From contig JAJFZO010000256.1 in NCBI GenBank assembly GCA_021397835.1, forward strand, positions 2,092,501 through 2,156,500: 64,000 bases of DNA, in the 5' to 3' direction. Below are positions 13,095-25,822 of the stretch, one piece after another. Within the stretch, counting starts at the first letter, position 1; every line of letters begins with the position of its first letter. The position numbers and the translations under genes were made by a program. The notes below the pieces were generated by a model. It ran no database searches. It was given only the letters and a program-made list of their open reading frames with translations, and was not told the DNA's origin. This DNA comes from Moringa oleifera. Its lineage: Eukaryota > Streptophyta > Magnoliopsida > Brassicales > Moringaceae.

Positions 13095-15021
13095 CTCTAC
13101 TGGTGTTTGTCTTACTCGGCAAAAGAGAGCTCAGTGCAGTTTTCGTCACCAACATCTATAACCCATTCCCATTGATTGTTGCTATTGCCAGGTCTGGTTT
13201 CCTTTCTTCCAGGGAGGTTGCCGGTATCTTATTGGACAAACATCATGAACTTGGTCTTGCGTAGCAGAAATTTGCTCTGGAGACCCTCTCGGTGTTAACG
13301 TGTAAGCTGGACGCCCGTTTACCCGTTTAATCCACACCGTCTACCTTATCATACTGCACAACTTGCAGGTTTGATTGGCTCCAACTTTAACACAATCTTG
13401 TCAGTGGATGCACCTTAGTTTTTTCTTAATTGAAGCCCACGGAACGAGAAATTACGAATTTAAATTCAATTTATAAAAGATATATATCTATTTAAAATTT
13501 ATATTTTTACTAAATTTTTAATATAAAATTATTAATTATAATATTATTAATATTAATAATTTTATTTATGTAATTATTTTAATATTTTTTAAAAATTATT
13601 AAAATAAATAAAATATTTTTATTTTATTTAAATGTATATATTTTTATTGAATTTGATATGAAAAAAATATTTTATTTATTTTGATAATATTTTAAAAGAG
13701 TATCTAAATAATTGCACAAATCACATGCACATCACGTTTATATATAAAACTGTTAATATTAACACATTGAAAATTTTATAAAAATATAAGTTTTTAACAA
13801 ATAAATTTTTTTGACCTAATTTAAAATTATAAATAAAATATATGTCTTATTAATGTAATTAATATTTTTATATATTAAAAATTATTTTAAAAATTGACCT
13901 CTTGTATTTTTCTAATAATAAATTTAATTTATATCATAATATTCTATTGATCTAAGATGTAATACGTTTTTTTAAAAATTACTATATTTAAAAATTAAAA
14001 AAATTAATAATTAAATTTTATTTATTTTTATGTTAATATTATAAATAATATATTTCTAACTTTTAATCAAAAAATTTAAGATAAGCTCATATCAACATAA
14101 TATTTTTATTCATTTAAATGAAGTAACTTCAACTTTAATGGATCATAAATCAAAATAATTCAAATTTAAACATTGAATTAATGATTTTCTCTTTTATTTT
14201 CTCTTACCTTTTTTTTTTACTTATTGGGCTCTGTTTGGTCCATGACAAGATTTAGTTCGGTGGCTATAGTATATAGAGTTTTTTTACTTTAAAATGTTAA
14301 TTTTTGAGCTTAAAGCAAAAGGATGTTCATTAAGATGGAATTGAAGAAATTACAAAGTAAAAATTAAAACTCATAATAAAGTAAAATTTATTTATAATAA
14401 AGAGACAAGATTATGCCTTTCAAGAGAAATTATCAATATTCATATGGTAGTGTCACATGGCGTTAAACTAATGAATTCTATATGTATTGCATTAGGTTTG
14501 GGTTCAAAGTTTTTATAAAAGATCAATATTTTGTGCATTGTGCGGATCCGATTTATGCTAATTTTTTAAAAAATAAAAAAATAATCTTGTATTTATTATG
14601 TTGACAAAAAATATAATTTAATAAAAAAAAATATTCATTTATTTTAGTCAATTATTAAATATCAAGATCAATTAAGCTTGAGAAGTTTAATCTATAGATA
14701 AGCTAATATGGACTTATAAATCATGTTTCCTAAGATCATTTAGTTTATTTCTAGTCGTTAAATTTATAAAAATGAAGAAAATAAAGTTTTTATTTGTTAA
14801 TCAAATTTTCTAATCCGAATACACATCTCAAGCATTAATAGATATTAGATACCAACATCCATTGAAAAATGGGTTCATGTCAGAATCGAAAGCGGATTAT
14901 GCTCATTAACATCATGAGGTAAAAGGGAATTACATAGATTAGCACATTATTGTAGGAACAAAGGAAAGGTAATTGGGGTTAATATCAGATGAAGAAAGAC
15001 ATAATTAATTTGCCCAGATCA
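13095..15021. other. Intergenic; SWI3D promoter then AT-rich DNA
   Basis: The first about 350 bases are mixed-composition sequence upstream of SWI3D. From about 13440 to 14900 it is extremely AT-rich, without credible ORFs or clear terminal inverted repeats. The last part is 3' flank of the BURP gene starting at 15022. Confidence 0.5.
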
Positions 15022-16532
15022 CTACATAGGAATCATGACCAGATGATCAGAAGGGATGAAATGGCAGACACTAGATTCGCCTGGCTTAACACCCAGCACC
15101 CTGAACGAGACATGATCAGGGCTCCACTGAGAGGTATCCATGTGGCAAACCGAAACAGCCTCCACAAGATCTCCATTATCACCGTGCAGAGGGACCTTGA
15201 ATACCTTGTTGCCACCAGCTAGGCCATGGCAGTAGAAGACAGCGTAAGGGTAGGACTGCCTGTGACAGGCTATCATTTTCAGAGGGTCTATCTCTTGAGG
15301 TTTCGCCATTATGGTGTAGTTCTGAGGAACGATTATTCTTGATGATTTCGTAAGGCGTTTAGTTGTTAAGGCTTTGAAGTTGAAATCTGGACCGAAGAAA
15401 CTCTGGGCAAAGCCTAGCATGGATTCTAAAGAGGTGGCGCATATCTTGGTCTCTCCCTTGATGGGTTTACTCTCACATTGGCTAAGTGTTTCTCTGATGG
15501 CTTTGGCCTGAGGAGAGCCTGGAGAAATGGAGAAGAAGTTGAGAAGGTAAGGAATTTGTTTAGACGAGAATGGAATGGCATCAGCGTCCTTTTTAGGCAA
15601 AAATGGAGGAGATCCTGAAGTGTCTGCACTGGAGAAATAAGTTGCCATTCTGTTTCCCACCTTCAGATCCTTCAAGGTGAAGAAGACTTTCAACTTTGAA
15701 GGATTTGTTACGTGACTCATGTGAGATATCGCATCATGATGATCATTCATGTTGTCTGAAATCCTCTTACGATCATCCAGGGCATGTTCTTGAATCTGCT
15801 CCCTCTTCAGGACACCTCCAGCTTTGTTCTTCATGTCAACGTCTTCATTAGGAAGCCGCAGAACATTGTTACTGAGATCATCCAGTGGCTTCTCGTCTGC
15901 TTGCTCAGTACCATATATTTGGTAAAAGAAGAAATTGGGCTCTGGTTCAAAGTCTCTAACAAATGGTTTCTTCTCTTCTCCTGGTTTAGTACTATCGTAT
16001 GATGGGTACCAGAAAACATCAGATTCTGGTTTGAAATTTTTATCAAAGGATACTTCTTCTGGTGGTTCAGGACCGTAATTTATGTACGTAAAAAAGCTAG
16101 GTCCTGTTGTAAAATCCTCGCCCTGAGACTTCTCTTCTTTATGCACAGAAGGAGCAGGATCCATTCGAAGGAGTCCTCGGATGGATTCAGGCATGGGTTG
16201 ATCTTTCATTACAGCTCTCCAGGATTCACCGACATCTTCTCTTGCTGCTGTTTTGCCAGAATACTGTTTATAAAAGAGAAAACAGATACGTCAGTTACAG
16301 GAAAACCTTAGAAATTTACCAAGAAAGAGCTCAATAAACATGCATGCATGCGTATCAGTCTGCCCAAGACAATTCTTTCTTTTCTCTTTAGGGTTTTAAA
16401 TTAAATTTAGAAACTTTTTCAGTATGAAAGTCACATTATGGATATAAGGATCGATAAGGCTAAATTGCTCTGTATGAAATGCTTTACCAAGAGGAACAAG
16501 AAGAGGGAGAGAAAAGCAAAGAGAGGCTTCAT
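15022..16532 (-). CDS. Fusion A: DUF2775 head, core repeats, BURP domain
   Basis: Exon 1 (16532-16488) encodes a 15-residue hydrophobic signal start, MKPLFAFLSLFLFLL. A phase-0 intron follows, then exon 2 (16263-15022), giving 428 aa. After the signal comes the organ-specific/DUF2775 head (ESWRAVMKDQPMPESIRGLL). Three divergent repeats hold FFTYINY (72-78), VFWYPSY (98-104) and FFFYQIY (126-132). The BURP domain runs from 208 (VFFTLKDL) to the end. It has the two conserved Cys and all four CH motifs with spacings 10, 26 and 25. The residue after the last CHX8 is Met, where the family normally has Trp. BURP proteins are secreted or wall-associated and some are Cu-dependent autocatalytic peptide cyclases. 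The layout suggests a precursor that modifies its own repeats; that role is inference. Minus-strand neighbour B is its closest relative. Confidence 0.9.
15913..16095 (-). repeat. Coding repeats with Tyr-ending candidate cores in A
   Basis: The three protein repeats share an acidic D-F-x-P-E spacer followed by three hydrophobic or aromatic residues, then Y-x-x-Y. Candidate cores are FFTY, VFWY and FFFY. They are strongly diverged from each other, unlike the near-identical repeats of B. Confidence 0.7.
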
Positions 16533-16599
16533 GTTGTAACACCAATTAGACTGAGGAGATCAGCTCGCAGGTTGCACTGAAGCACTTTGCACCAAAGGC

Positions 16600-16607
16600 T
16601 ATTTATA
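16600..16607 (-). promoter_or_regulatory. TATA box of gene A
   Basis: TATAAATA on the minus strand lies about 68 bases upstream of the ATG at 16532, in the spot also used by TATA boxes of B, C, D, E, G and I. Confidence 0.7.
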
Positions 16608-19600
16608 GAGGAAAGAAAAGAGAAAAACCAAATTGGTGATTTGAGACTTACGAGGAAGATCAAGAACCCAAAAGTTGTGGATCTAGGTTTCACATGATCC
16701 ATTACTGTTTTTGTCAGACAGGGTCCTTACTATATAACTCATAAAAATAATATATTTTGAGTCATCATCCATCACAAGGTTCCATGAAATCTTCTTACAG
16801 TAATAATCTCTTGCATGTTCTGACGTCTCTTTGATCTCTCCAGTCTCTTCCATCTTTCTCTTGCAATAAAGTTAGCAGGCACCAAGGTAAGAATTACGGG
16901 ATGATATGGGTTTGTAGTGGATGCCTCAAGGTGCTGCTGCCATGGAGTAAGCAGAGATTGGATCAGATTTTTTGGATCAGATTTCCATGGAAGACCACCT
17001 GGTGATTCATTTTAGACGTGAAAGGACGGTGGAGTACGAGAATTGTTGGTGGGCAGAGTTCGTCCAGACAGTGGAGTACGATAGTAGGCTTGCTGGCGAG
17101 TCAAACGAGGCGATCTGGAATAGACAGCAGAGTTCATCCAGACAGTGGAACCCGAAACTGTCGCTGTCTGCAGGCGGGTCAAACGAGGCGATCTGTAAAC
17201 GTTACGACACCGGAGCTGAAAACAATTCAAGCAGACATGGTTGGTGGAGGAACCCTTAACAGTAAACGCATCTCTGGTTCATACAGGCTTACACTGATCG
17301 TATCACGTTTCTGTTTCGTTGTTTTTAATCAAAGTAAAACAGACTCCACATTTTGCTGTCTTATGTGTCCATTGACTTCGATCAGTTTCACCAGTTGGCC
17401 TCTCTTGTGATACAAATCATATGCAATGTACGCATATTATCCAGTTTCTTCTAAGATAGAAAAGTGTAATCTTTTACAAATTTTGGATGTTTTCTTGCAA
17501 TGTAAGATTTCAGATATTTATATGAACTTTTTTTTTTAATTCAAATGGATGATAATTTTGAGTCACTTTAAAATTTTTTATGATAAAGTTTTAATAATAC
17601 TTTTAATATTTACCTCATATATATTATCAAATTAAATTCTTATATTTAAAAAGTAATAGGTTGAATTTTGATGGATCAATAAGGTTCAAATTATACCTTA
17701 ACTCAAACAATTATAAAGAAATTAATAATGTTTTTGTTCTAGAAATATCTCAAAAATAATTGAAATGAATTTTACACTTTATTTCGGATTCATTATTTAA
17801 ATTTAAATAATTTTTATTACAAGATTTATTTTTTATTTTTTAAAATTTTAATAATGTAAATTTAAAAAATATATATTTTCGGTACTTAAAATTTTTTGTG
17901 ATTATAGCTTGAATATATTTTTACATTTGTGAAAATTTTAAATCAAAATCTTTTATTGTATAAGATCTTTAATTTGATTATCTTAAATTTTTAAGTTTAT
18001 TAATAATATTTAATTTAATTTAAATTAATAAATCAATATTTGGTTTATCACTTTTTAATAAGATAAACATTAAAGTTTTATAAAATTTTTGTCTAATTCT
18101 TTATTTATCTAAATATACATTGCTTAGTGCAAATATTTATTGAAATATTAAATAATTAAATTAGATCAAATACATATATGTATATATATATATATATATT
18201 GTTGTGTATATATGGATATAGATATGAAACTAAGTAGACCAAATAAAACACTTTTAATTGTTGTATTTGAAAAAAAATTGAAGGGTTTAACTATAGATAA
18301 TAAGTAATATCCTAAAATTAAGTTAATAATGAAATTTGCATTATTAATATTATATATGAGCTTGATAAAGATAAAATGCTCTCTCTCTATACGTGGAACA
18401 ATAGAATAAAAATGAGTATAAAATCAAGATTTCTTGACAAAGATAGTAATTATTCAACTAATAATTTTCATTCTCTAAACTAAAATTTTAAACCTTTAAG
18501 TGTTTAAAATTGGAAAAGGATAAATCTATACAAACAAAAATATGACAGAATTAATCGAAATCAATTTGCATAAAAATATATATCAATGATTCAATGTAGT
18601 TGAATTCAACTACTCCGATAGTAAATCATGCGAGCTACTTGAATATGGTAAACACGTTTACGAAATCAAAGATTTACCCACGATCAAATATTACTAATCA
18701 AAAACAAAATAATTGCTAATAAGCTCTTGTAACAAGGCATTCGATGTCATGCAATAGTTGTTTTACAAGGTGTTGAGATTGAAATTATCGGAATGATTGG
18801 CTATCTGATATTGTTTTCAAATTTATTTATATTCTTAGGTCGTGTTGCATCAGGTAAAATTGAAACGAAACAAGAATTGTCTTCATCCATGTTTCACAAC
18901 TCATACCGCAAAGGATAACTTATCTTATCAAAGCAAACAAGTTGGTTAAAATCCTTGTTATTGGGAAAAGTAGGCTTATAAATTGAACATATAAATTTTT
19001 ATTATCATGTGACTTATTTTTTGAGCCTTATTTTTTGATTTTCGATTTTATCGTGAATCAATTTTTAAAAAATTTTTATTAATATTTGCCTAAATTTGAG
19101 CTTACATGTTATAATTATAACATGTGACTTTATTAATAAATGCTAAGCCCAATAACGTGATCTGATACATGTTAATAATGAACTATGAAAATATCAATAT
19201 GTAAGTGTCCTTATGGACCAAATGTCCAGAGGCCCGTAACTTGCTTTTTATCCCATCAAGAAGAATACATTAAAAAAAAAAACCGTCTTTATATTCTTAA
19301 AAGATAAATTAATCACATTGATAATCCTACTGCCATGAATTTAGAAATAAGTTTTTTGATGATCAGTATGATCCTATTAAGTATATGAACTTGTTATCTT
19401 GAAATTTGTTTTTGGTTTCATTTTCTAGAAACATGTTTATAAATAAAACCCTAAAATTTCTTACAAAGTTTCTCCTTCTACAACCAACTTCCTCTCTTTA
19501 AAAATAATTTATTTTGTCAAAATTTTGTGTAATTCAATATTTATTTTTCAATTTATTTCTATCATCCAAATAATTGTTTCAACATATTCAATTTATGGGT

Positions 19601-20884
19601 TTCTCTTGGCGAACATGAAGTTTTTCAATTTGAAAAAAAAATGGATAAAAATTAATGCTTTTTTATTAATAATATTGTCTAAACTTAAGATTCTATTTGA
19701 TTTAAATTAATTAATATAAATTTATTTAAAAACTTTAAAAATTCAACGTGTGTTTAAATTTAAAAAGAGAATAATTTAGAATTTTAAATAATATTGTTCA
19801 AATTCATTTAAATTAATTTTAAGTGAATAAGAGTTCAACCAAATAAAACTTCCATTGCTTGTATTTTTCTACATCTTACACCAAATACATCTTTATATAT
19901 TAAATATAATTCTAATCTTATCTACATCCTAATATTAAATGTAATTCTAATATGATCTAACCTTATGTACCCAATTCAACCTTATCAGCGAAGACGTAAA
20001 ATTATTATTATAATTTAAGATAGACTAGAAACCTGTATCAACAGCTAGCCTTGCATTACAAAAAGGAATAAAATGTCGACAACTTTAGATTATTGGCAAA
20101 ACTGCCTAGCTATCTTAATCAGATCGAGTTGGCCTTTTCTCTTTTATTTTTTTATTAAATGAGAATTTAAAAATAAGAAAATTTTAATCCTTGTATCAAG
20201 TAAATCATGATATACAACAAATTTAAAAGCTAAAAGTATTAATTAATTATTCTTATCTTTTTATCAATATATTAAAGGTTCGAAACCTACTCAAGCACAG
20301 AAACTCAAAAAGCAGTACCAAATGAGCTAATTAAAATTATAGTAATCTTGATTAAGGTAATCAAATTTCTTTGTGTTTTTTTGTTTGTTGAAAATCTAAA
20401 CTTTAAACAGCAGGTAAAATTGACTGCTTCTTTAAGTTGCAAAGAAGCAAGATTAATATATATAGATATATGCATAATAAACAGTTTAGAATGGAAGATA
20501 ACAGTCATGATTAATTATGGTCTTTGTTAAATAATGAAAAGATGATTCAAAAGCAAGGACTTTCTGATAAACAAAACAAATTAAGATGAACTAATGTTCT
20601 TGTTTTAATTAACCTTTGATAGTTTTATTTAGGAGACTGTTCGGACCATATATTTAACTTATTTTGCAGAAAGTTTAAGAGCTTAGTCTACTTAAAAATA
20701 GTATCCATATCCATATATTTATAATGGGTATTATATATAGGAATTTAGATCACTGAATATATTATCAGAGAATTATTCATTAACATGATAGGAAATTACA
20801 TTTATTAGCACACTTTGGTAGGCACCCAAGGAAATGCATAGAGGTAATTACATCAGATGATGAGCAAACACATATTTCAGATCT
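16608..20884. other. Intergenic between BURP fusions A and B
   Basis: About 4.3 kb without a supported gene. 16961-17420 is a locally GC-richer island with a tandem duplication. 17500-20800 is AT-rich with a (TA)n run near 18175-18200. A short 3' flank of gene B lies at the right end. Short ORFs here are low-complexity and not believed. Confidence 0.5.
17053..17195. repeat. Imperfect tandem duplication, about 74-bp period
   Basis: Two copies (17053-17117 and 17127-17195) both start GCAGAGTTC.TCCAGACAGTGG and both end GGGTCAAACGAGGCGATCTG or a close variant. The unit is much GC-richer than its surroundings. Confidence 0.8.
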
Positions 20885-22595
20885 TCATATAGGAACCATG
20901 GCCAGATGATCAGATGGAAAGAAATGACAGACGTGAGATTCGCCTGGCTTAAAGCCCAGCACACGGAATGAGGCGTGATCAGGGCTCCACTGAGAGGTAT
21001 CCATGTGACATACAGAAAGAGCGTCCACCATATCTCCATTATCACCACGTAAAGGAACTTGGAAGAGCTTGTTCCGACCACCTAGGCCATGGCAATAGAA
21101 GACTGCGTAAGGGTAGGGTTCTCTGTGACATGCTATCATTCTAGGAGGGTTTATCTCTTTAGGTTTTGCCGTGATGGTGTAGTTCTGAGCAATGATTCTT
21201 GATTTTACAAGGCGTTTCGTTGTTAAGACTTTGTAATTGGAGTCTGGACCAAAGAAACTCTGGGTAAAATCAAGCATGGATTCTAAAGAGGTAGCACACA
21301 ACTTGGTCTCTCCCTTGATGGGTTTGGCCTCACACTGGCTAAGTGTTTCTCTGATAGCTTTGGCTTGGGGAGAGCCTGGAGAAATGGAGAAGTACTCAAG
21401 AAGGTAAGGAATTATTTTGGATGAGAATGGTATGGTATCAGCTTCCTCTTTAGGCAAAAAGGGAGGAGATCCTGAAGTATCTGCCTTGGAGAAGTAAGTG
21501 GCCATTCTATTTTTCACCCTCAGATCCTTCAAGGTGAAAAAGACTTTCAACTTTGAAGGGTCTTTTATGTGACCCATTATGGATATGGCATCAGCAGGAT
21601 GGTTCATGTTGTGTTCACTGTCTCGATGGGTGTCTTGGCCCCTTTGCTTTGCAGAAACTCTTTGATGATCATCTATGACCTCCTGCGAAGCAAGTCGTGA
21701 AACTTTATTACTGAGATCATCTAATGGCTTCTCTGGTTTAGTACCATATGCGCTATAAGTAAGAGGATTAGGCTCCGGTTCGAAGTCTTTAGAAGAAGAC
21801 TTTTCTTCTGCAACTTTGGTACCGTACGCAATGAGAGAGTCAGGTTCTGATTCGAAGTCTTTAGAAGAAGACTTTTCTTCTGCAACTTTGGTACCGTACG
21901 CAATGAGAGAGTCAGGTTCTGATTCGAAGTCACTACGAGAGGATTTCTCTTCCGCTGGTTTAGTACTGTATGCACTGTAAATAAGAGGGTTGGGTTCTGC
22001 TTCGAAGTCTTTAATGGAGGATTTCTCTTTTACTGGTTTAGTACGGTATGCACTGTAAATAAGAGGATTGAGTTCTGGTTCGAAGTCCTTAACGGAGGAT
22101 TTCTCTTTTACTGGTTTAGTACGGTATGCACTGTAAATAAGAGGATTGGGTTCTGGTTCGAAGTCTTTAGCAAGGGATTGAAGAGAAAGGATATTAGGTT
22201 TTGGCCTAAAATTGTTGATCAAAGGCATCTCCTCCTTTGGAATGAGACCTCGAATAGATTCCGGCATCCGTTGATCTTTCGTGACAACTCTCCAATATTC
22301 ACCAACATCTTTTCTCGCTGATATCTTGCCAGAAAACTGTAAAGAAAAGTAAAAACAAATAAGTTATCTTATCATATTAAAGCCTTGAATTTATCAAGAA
22401 ATAGAAAGCCAGGTAACCATGCATGCATAGCTTCATGTACGAGTAAACTTCTAAAGTATTTTCAAGATTATTGCACGTAAGATGAAGGATATTAGGACTC
22501 CATGCATGCTTAAGAATTGCTCTCAAAGAGAGAGAAATTTAAAGGCTTACCATGAGGAGTAAATAGAGAGAGAAGAAAGCAAAGAAAGACTTCAT
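20885..22595 (-). CDS. Fusion B: DUF2775 head, seven repeats, BURP domain
   Basis: Exon 1 (22595-22551) encodes MKSFFAFFSLYLLLM, and exon 2 (22336-20885) the rest, giving 498 aa. The DUF2775 head SARKDVGEYWRVVTKDQ is followed by seven units. One is divergent (NILSLQSL). NPLIYSAY occurs three times, DSLIAY twice and NPLTYSAY once. Most are separated by a spacer like KP.(E)EKSS.KDFE.EP. The BURP domain spans about 280-498 with ACH, YCH, VCH and VCH motifs (spacings 10, 26, 25) and both upstream Cys. The final position after CHX8 is Met rather than Trp. As in A, substrate-like repeats and a putative cyclase domain are in one chain. BURP cyclase activity is known for some family members; that B cyclises its own PLIY or LIAY repeats is inference. 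Stop is TGA at 20885-20887. Confidence 0.92.
21716..22200 (-). repeat. 72-75 bp coding tandem array in B
   Basis: Seven units of about 25 codons. Units at 21781-21852 and 21853-21924 are perfect 72-bp copies, and two 75-bp units between about 22000 and 22165 are nearly identical. Each carries one Tyr-ending candidate core, except the first, diverged one. The pattern indicates recent unit multiplication by unequal exchange or slippage. Confidence 0.92.
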
Positions 22596-22656
22596 CTTTC
22601 CAATCAATTGCCCAATACAGATAATTGTATTGAGGAACCTCTCCACTCTTACCAAA

Positions 22657-22662
22657 TATATA
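22657..22662 (-). promoter_or_regulatory. TATA box of gene B
   Basis: TATATATTTGG on the minus strand, about 62 bases upstream of the ATG at 22595. Confidence 0.65.
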
Positions 22663-25600
22663 CACTAAAAAAGTGGTCAAATGCACTGTTACACATATGC
22701 TTTGACTCCAACAATTTAATATCAAAAATCTGTAAAATATATCTATTGGATTTCGTGGGATGCTTGGCTACCACTGACAGCTTAGTTATTGTTTTGTCGT
22801 ATAGCATATTAATGAAAGAAAGCTCCCCTAAGTGTCCAACTTATGCATGCACCTTCTCATTGTAATTGAAGAATAAATATCAAAGAAACTTGCAGCAATG
22901 TCATTAATTATGTCATTGTAACTTGCAAGATATTATAATTAATCGGATAGGAACACCATAACAGGTATGCAAGTCAAATGACTAAAGATGAAAGTGACAA
23001 GTGAGTATTAAATCGACATTTTTCGACGAAAATGAAGTATTTATAATTGGAAAAGGACAAATGTACGTAGAAACAAATATTATAGTCTAAGTCAATTTGC
23101 AAAAATAAATGCGAAGAGTTGAATATAGTTGAAGGCAACTAGACGCTACTTAAATAATAATAAATCATGCACAAGGATGAAAGGCTAGCTAAGCATTACG
23201 TACCAAATAATACAAATCAAATCAGAATAATTGTTAAGCTCTGCTAACTGCGCAGCTGGTTCCATGCATGCAATAGTTTGTAGCAACAAGTGGTTTATAC
23301 CTAATATTGGGAAAAGATGGAGATTAAGACAACAAATTATCTTAATCTATGTGTGCTAACACATAACACTAGGGATTAAAATAAAAGATTATTCTAATCT
23401 CATGTTGGTGACTCCTATCAGAAGGGATAACTTATTTCACTGAAAAGAGATTAAAAAATTGTGCAATATTAAAAAAAGTGCCTGCAGTTTTTGATATTTG
23501 GCAAAGTACGTAGATTTATAGGGTAAAAGATAAAGATAGTTTAAGCTTTGTTTTTGACTATTAATTAAATCTGTGAATAAAATTTAGTATGTCCATTAAT
23601 TAAAATATATAATTCAATTAACTTAAATAAAATTTTAAATAATTTAGATGTAACATTCAAATAATTATATATGTTTAATTTATTAATTAATCATAATGCA
23701 TGCAGTCAATATTTATTATAAACATTACATTATATTATTATTTTTAATTCAATCTTAAGTCATTCCAAACATAAGTGAGAATGACCTTTAATCATGTATC
23801 TTGTCATGTCCAACACATTACAACATTAAATATAATACTATCTGATTGAATTTCACATACATAGCAAACCCTGTCTTATCAACTAAAGTAAAAACTATAT
23901 TAAATTAAACTCTAAAAAAAAAATATTTTTAAAATTCAAGTTACTAGTTCATGGGTTGTTTTACATTTCCGAAAAACATATGCACGAAAGGAAATTTTTT
24001 TTTTAAATTTTAAGCATCATGATATAATGTTTTAAACATTAAAAAATAATTATAAATTGTTGGATACTAATAAGCTAATTTGTTAATATAATTATTATAG
24101 TTACACGTTATTAAATGAACCGGAATAAACACTATTTATGAAGGAATTTGTTTGGATGAGAATGGAATGGAATCAAATTTGGAGAAGTAGGGGGCTATCC
24201 TCTTCCCTAGCTTTGAGGATCAGTATCATAGGTTGATATGAGCTTCTCACTGAATTTTTAATTAAAAAAGTTATAATAAAATATTTTCATAATTTATAAT
24301 ATTAATAAAAAAATTTAAAACAAATATTATTTTAAATTTTAAATTTTATTCTTTTTTTAATCAAACATTTTATTTCAAAATGCATTCAAATAAATTTTAA
24401 TATTTTAATTTTATTTAAATTAAATTTTGTTAAAATATTTAAATATTAAAAATATTTAAATTAAAAATATTTTACAATAATTTTTTTACATATTTTTAAA
24501 ACATTCAAGTTATAATAAAAAAATTTCAAATTTTTTGAGTATTAAAAATATTTTTTTAACAAACATATTATCAAAATTTTAAAAATTTATAAAAAATAAC
24601 TGATTAATCAAAAAAATTTTAAATTTAAAAATAAAATTATAAAATCTATTTAAATAGTTTTTATTTATTTCAATAATAAAAAAATTATTAATTTTTTATA
24701 ATTATTTTAAATCAAAATCTGATTTAGATAAATTTAATATATCATGATTGTTTGGATATTTTTTAAAAATTAAAATTTAATTAGAAAGATTTTGTGATTA
24801 TATGATAAAACTGATATGATAATTGGATAGGTTTTCTTATCTGAAATCAATTTGGAGGCCACATCGTTGTCAATCTAGAAATGATATGACAATGGAGCAG
24901 TATAAGAATCTCTGGCAGTCTGATGACTTGACGTGATTACTGGAGGAGTCATAGCCACTTATTTGAAGAAATCGTACACACATATGTCCTTTACAGGCTT
25001 GCACTGCCGATTTGTCGTCTGACTTCGTTGTCCCCTTGGTCCTTTATCCTGGAAGAAACCCAGATGCCAATCGCATTGTAGGGAATCCAGTCAAACAGTT
25101 TTCTCTGATATTTTCACAGCTCATCAATCTTATTTAAATCTTTTTAAAAATTATTATGAATGTTTTATCACAAAACTATTGATTAATTAGCACGACTATA
25201 CTTGCATGACACATTGGATGAAATACACTTCCAATCAGATAAATTAAATTCTGCAACTAAGATTGAAACAAATAATACTTTTTTTTAAAGATTTTGACGA
25301 GATATATATTTTGAGCATCAATAATTTACATTAAATATAAGATTTGGTGTATGTAAAATTTAAGAGATAAATAATGTTTCGTTATAATTTCACTTTGGTT
25401 ATTAAGTTCATCAACACGCAATAATGTAAGTGTAGATGCATGCGCGTTTAAAATCTCTCTGTGGGTATATACACATTTCAACGAAAGAAAATTTCTGTAA
25501 AAACATTAGGCGTTAACAGTTATCTTTATAAATCCAAATTCACATAATTATGTGTGTACATAGAAATGGAAGAAATAGATATTGCATTATTTCTTCGATC

Positions 25601-25822
25601 AAACTTTGTTTTCTTTTCAAATTTAAAAACTGCAAGACCAGAGAGGTCATACAACAGATGATCGCTGACACAGAAAATGGACATGTAACGCAACATCTTT
25701 TAAGGTACAGACCCGCATAAACTGATAAACCCTATATATGTCTCTTAAAGACTTATTAATAAAGCACTTAAGTTCTATTACATGCCATGAAGACAAACTC
25801 TAGTCCGGAGTTCTTCTTTCAC
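22663..25822. other. Intergenic between B and C, with a BURP relic
   Basis: Mostly AT-rich. 22663-23540 is the upstream flank of B. 23540-24120 and 24240-24830 are nearly pure A/T. A BURP fragment lies at 24136-24219. 24840-25100 is more balanced in composition without an ORF. 25600-25822 is the 3' flank of C and resembles the 3' flanks of D and E. Confidence 0.5.
24136..24219 (-). pseudogene. Relic of a BURP domain
   Basis: Reading the minus strand gives KLGKRIAPYFSKFDSIPFSS, then KQIPS and a stop. This matches the N-terminal BURP segment of A (KVGNRMATYFS ... DAIPFSSKQIP) but lacks about 15 residues in the middle (the SGSPPFLP part), and everything downstream is gone. It is a decayed copy of a cluster BURP gene, on the same strand as A and B. 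Confidence 0.75.

Noticed and set aside
13440..14900. AT-rich tract as a possible transposon or matrix-attachment element
   Set aside because: No terminal inverted repeats, target duplications or ORFs could be found by eye.
15426..16046. Other-frame ORFs within gene A (for example 15426-15629, 15784-16002, 15831-16046)
   Set aside because: They overlap the BURP and repeat coding frame and have no signature of their own.
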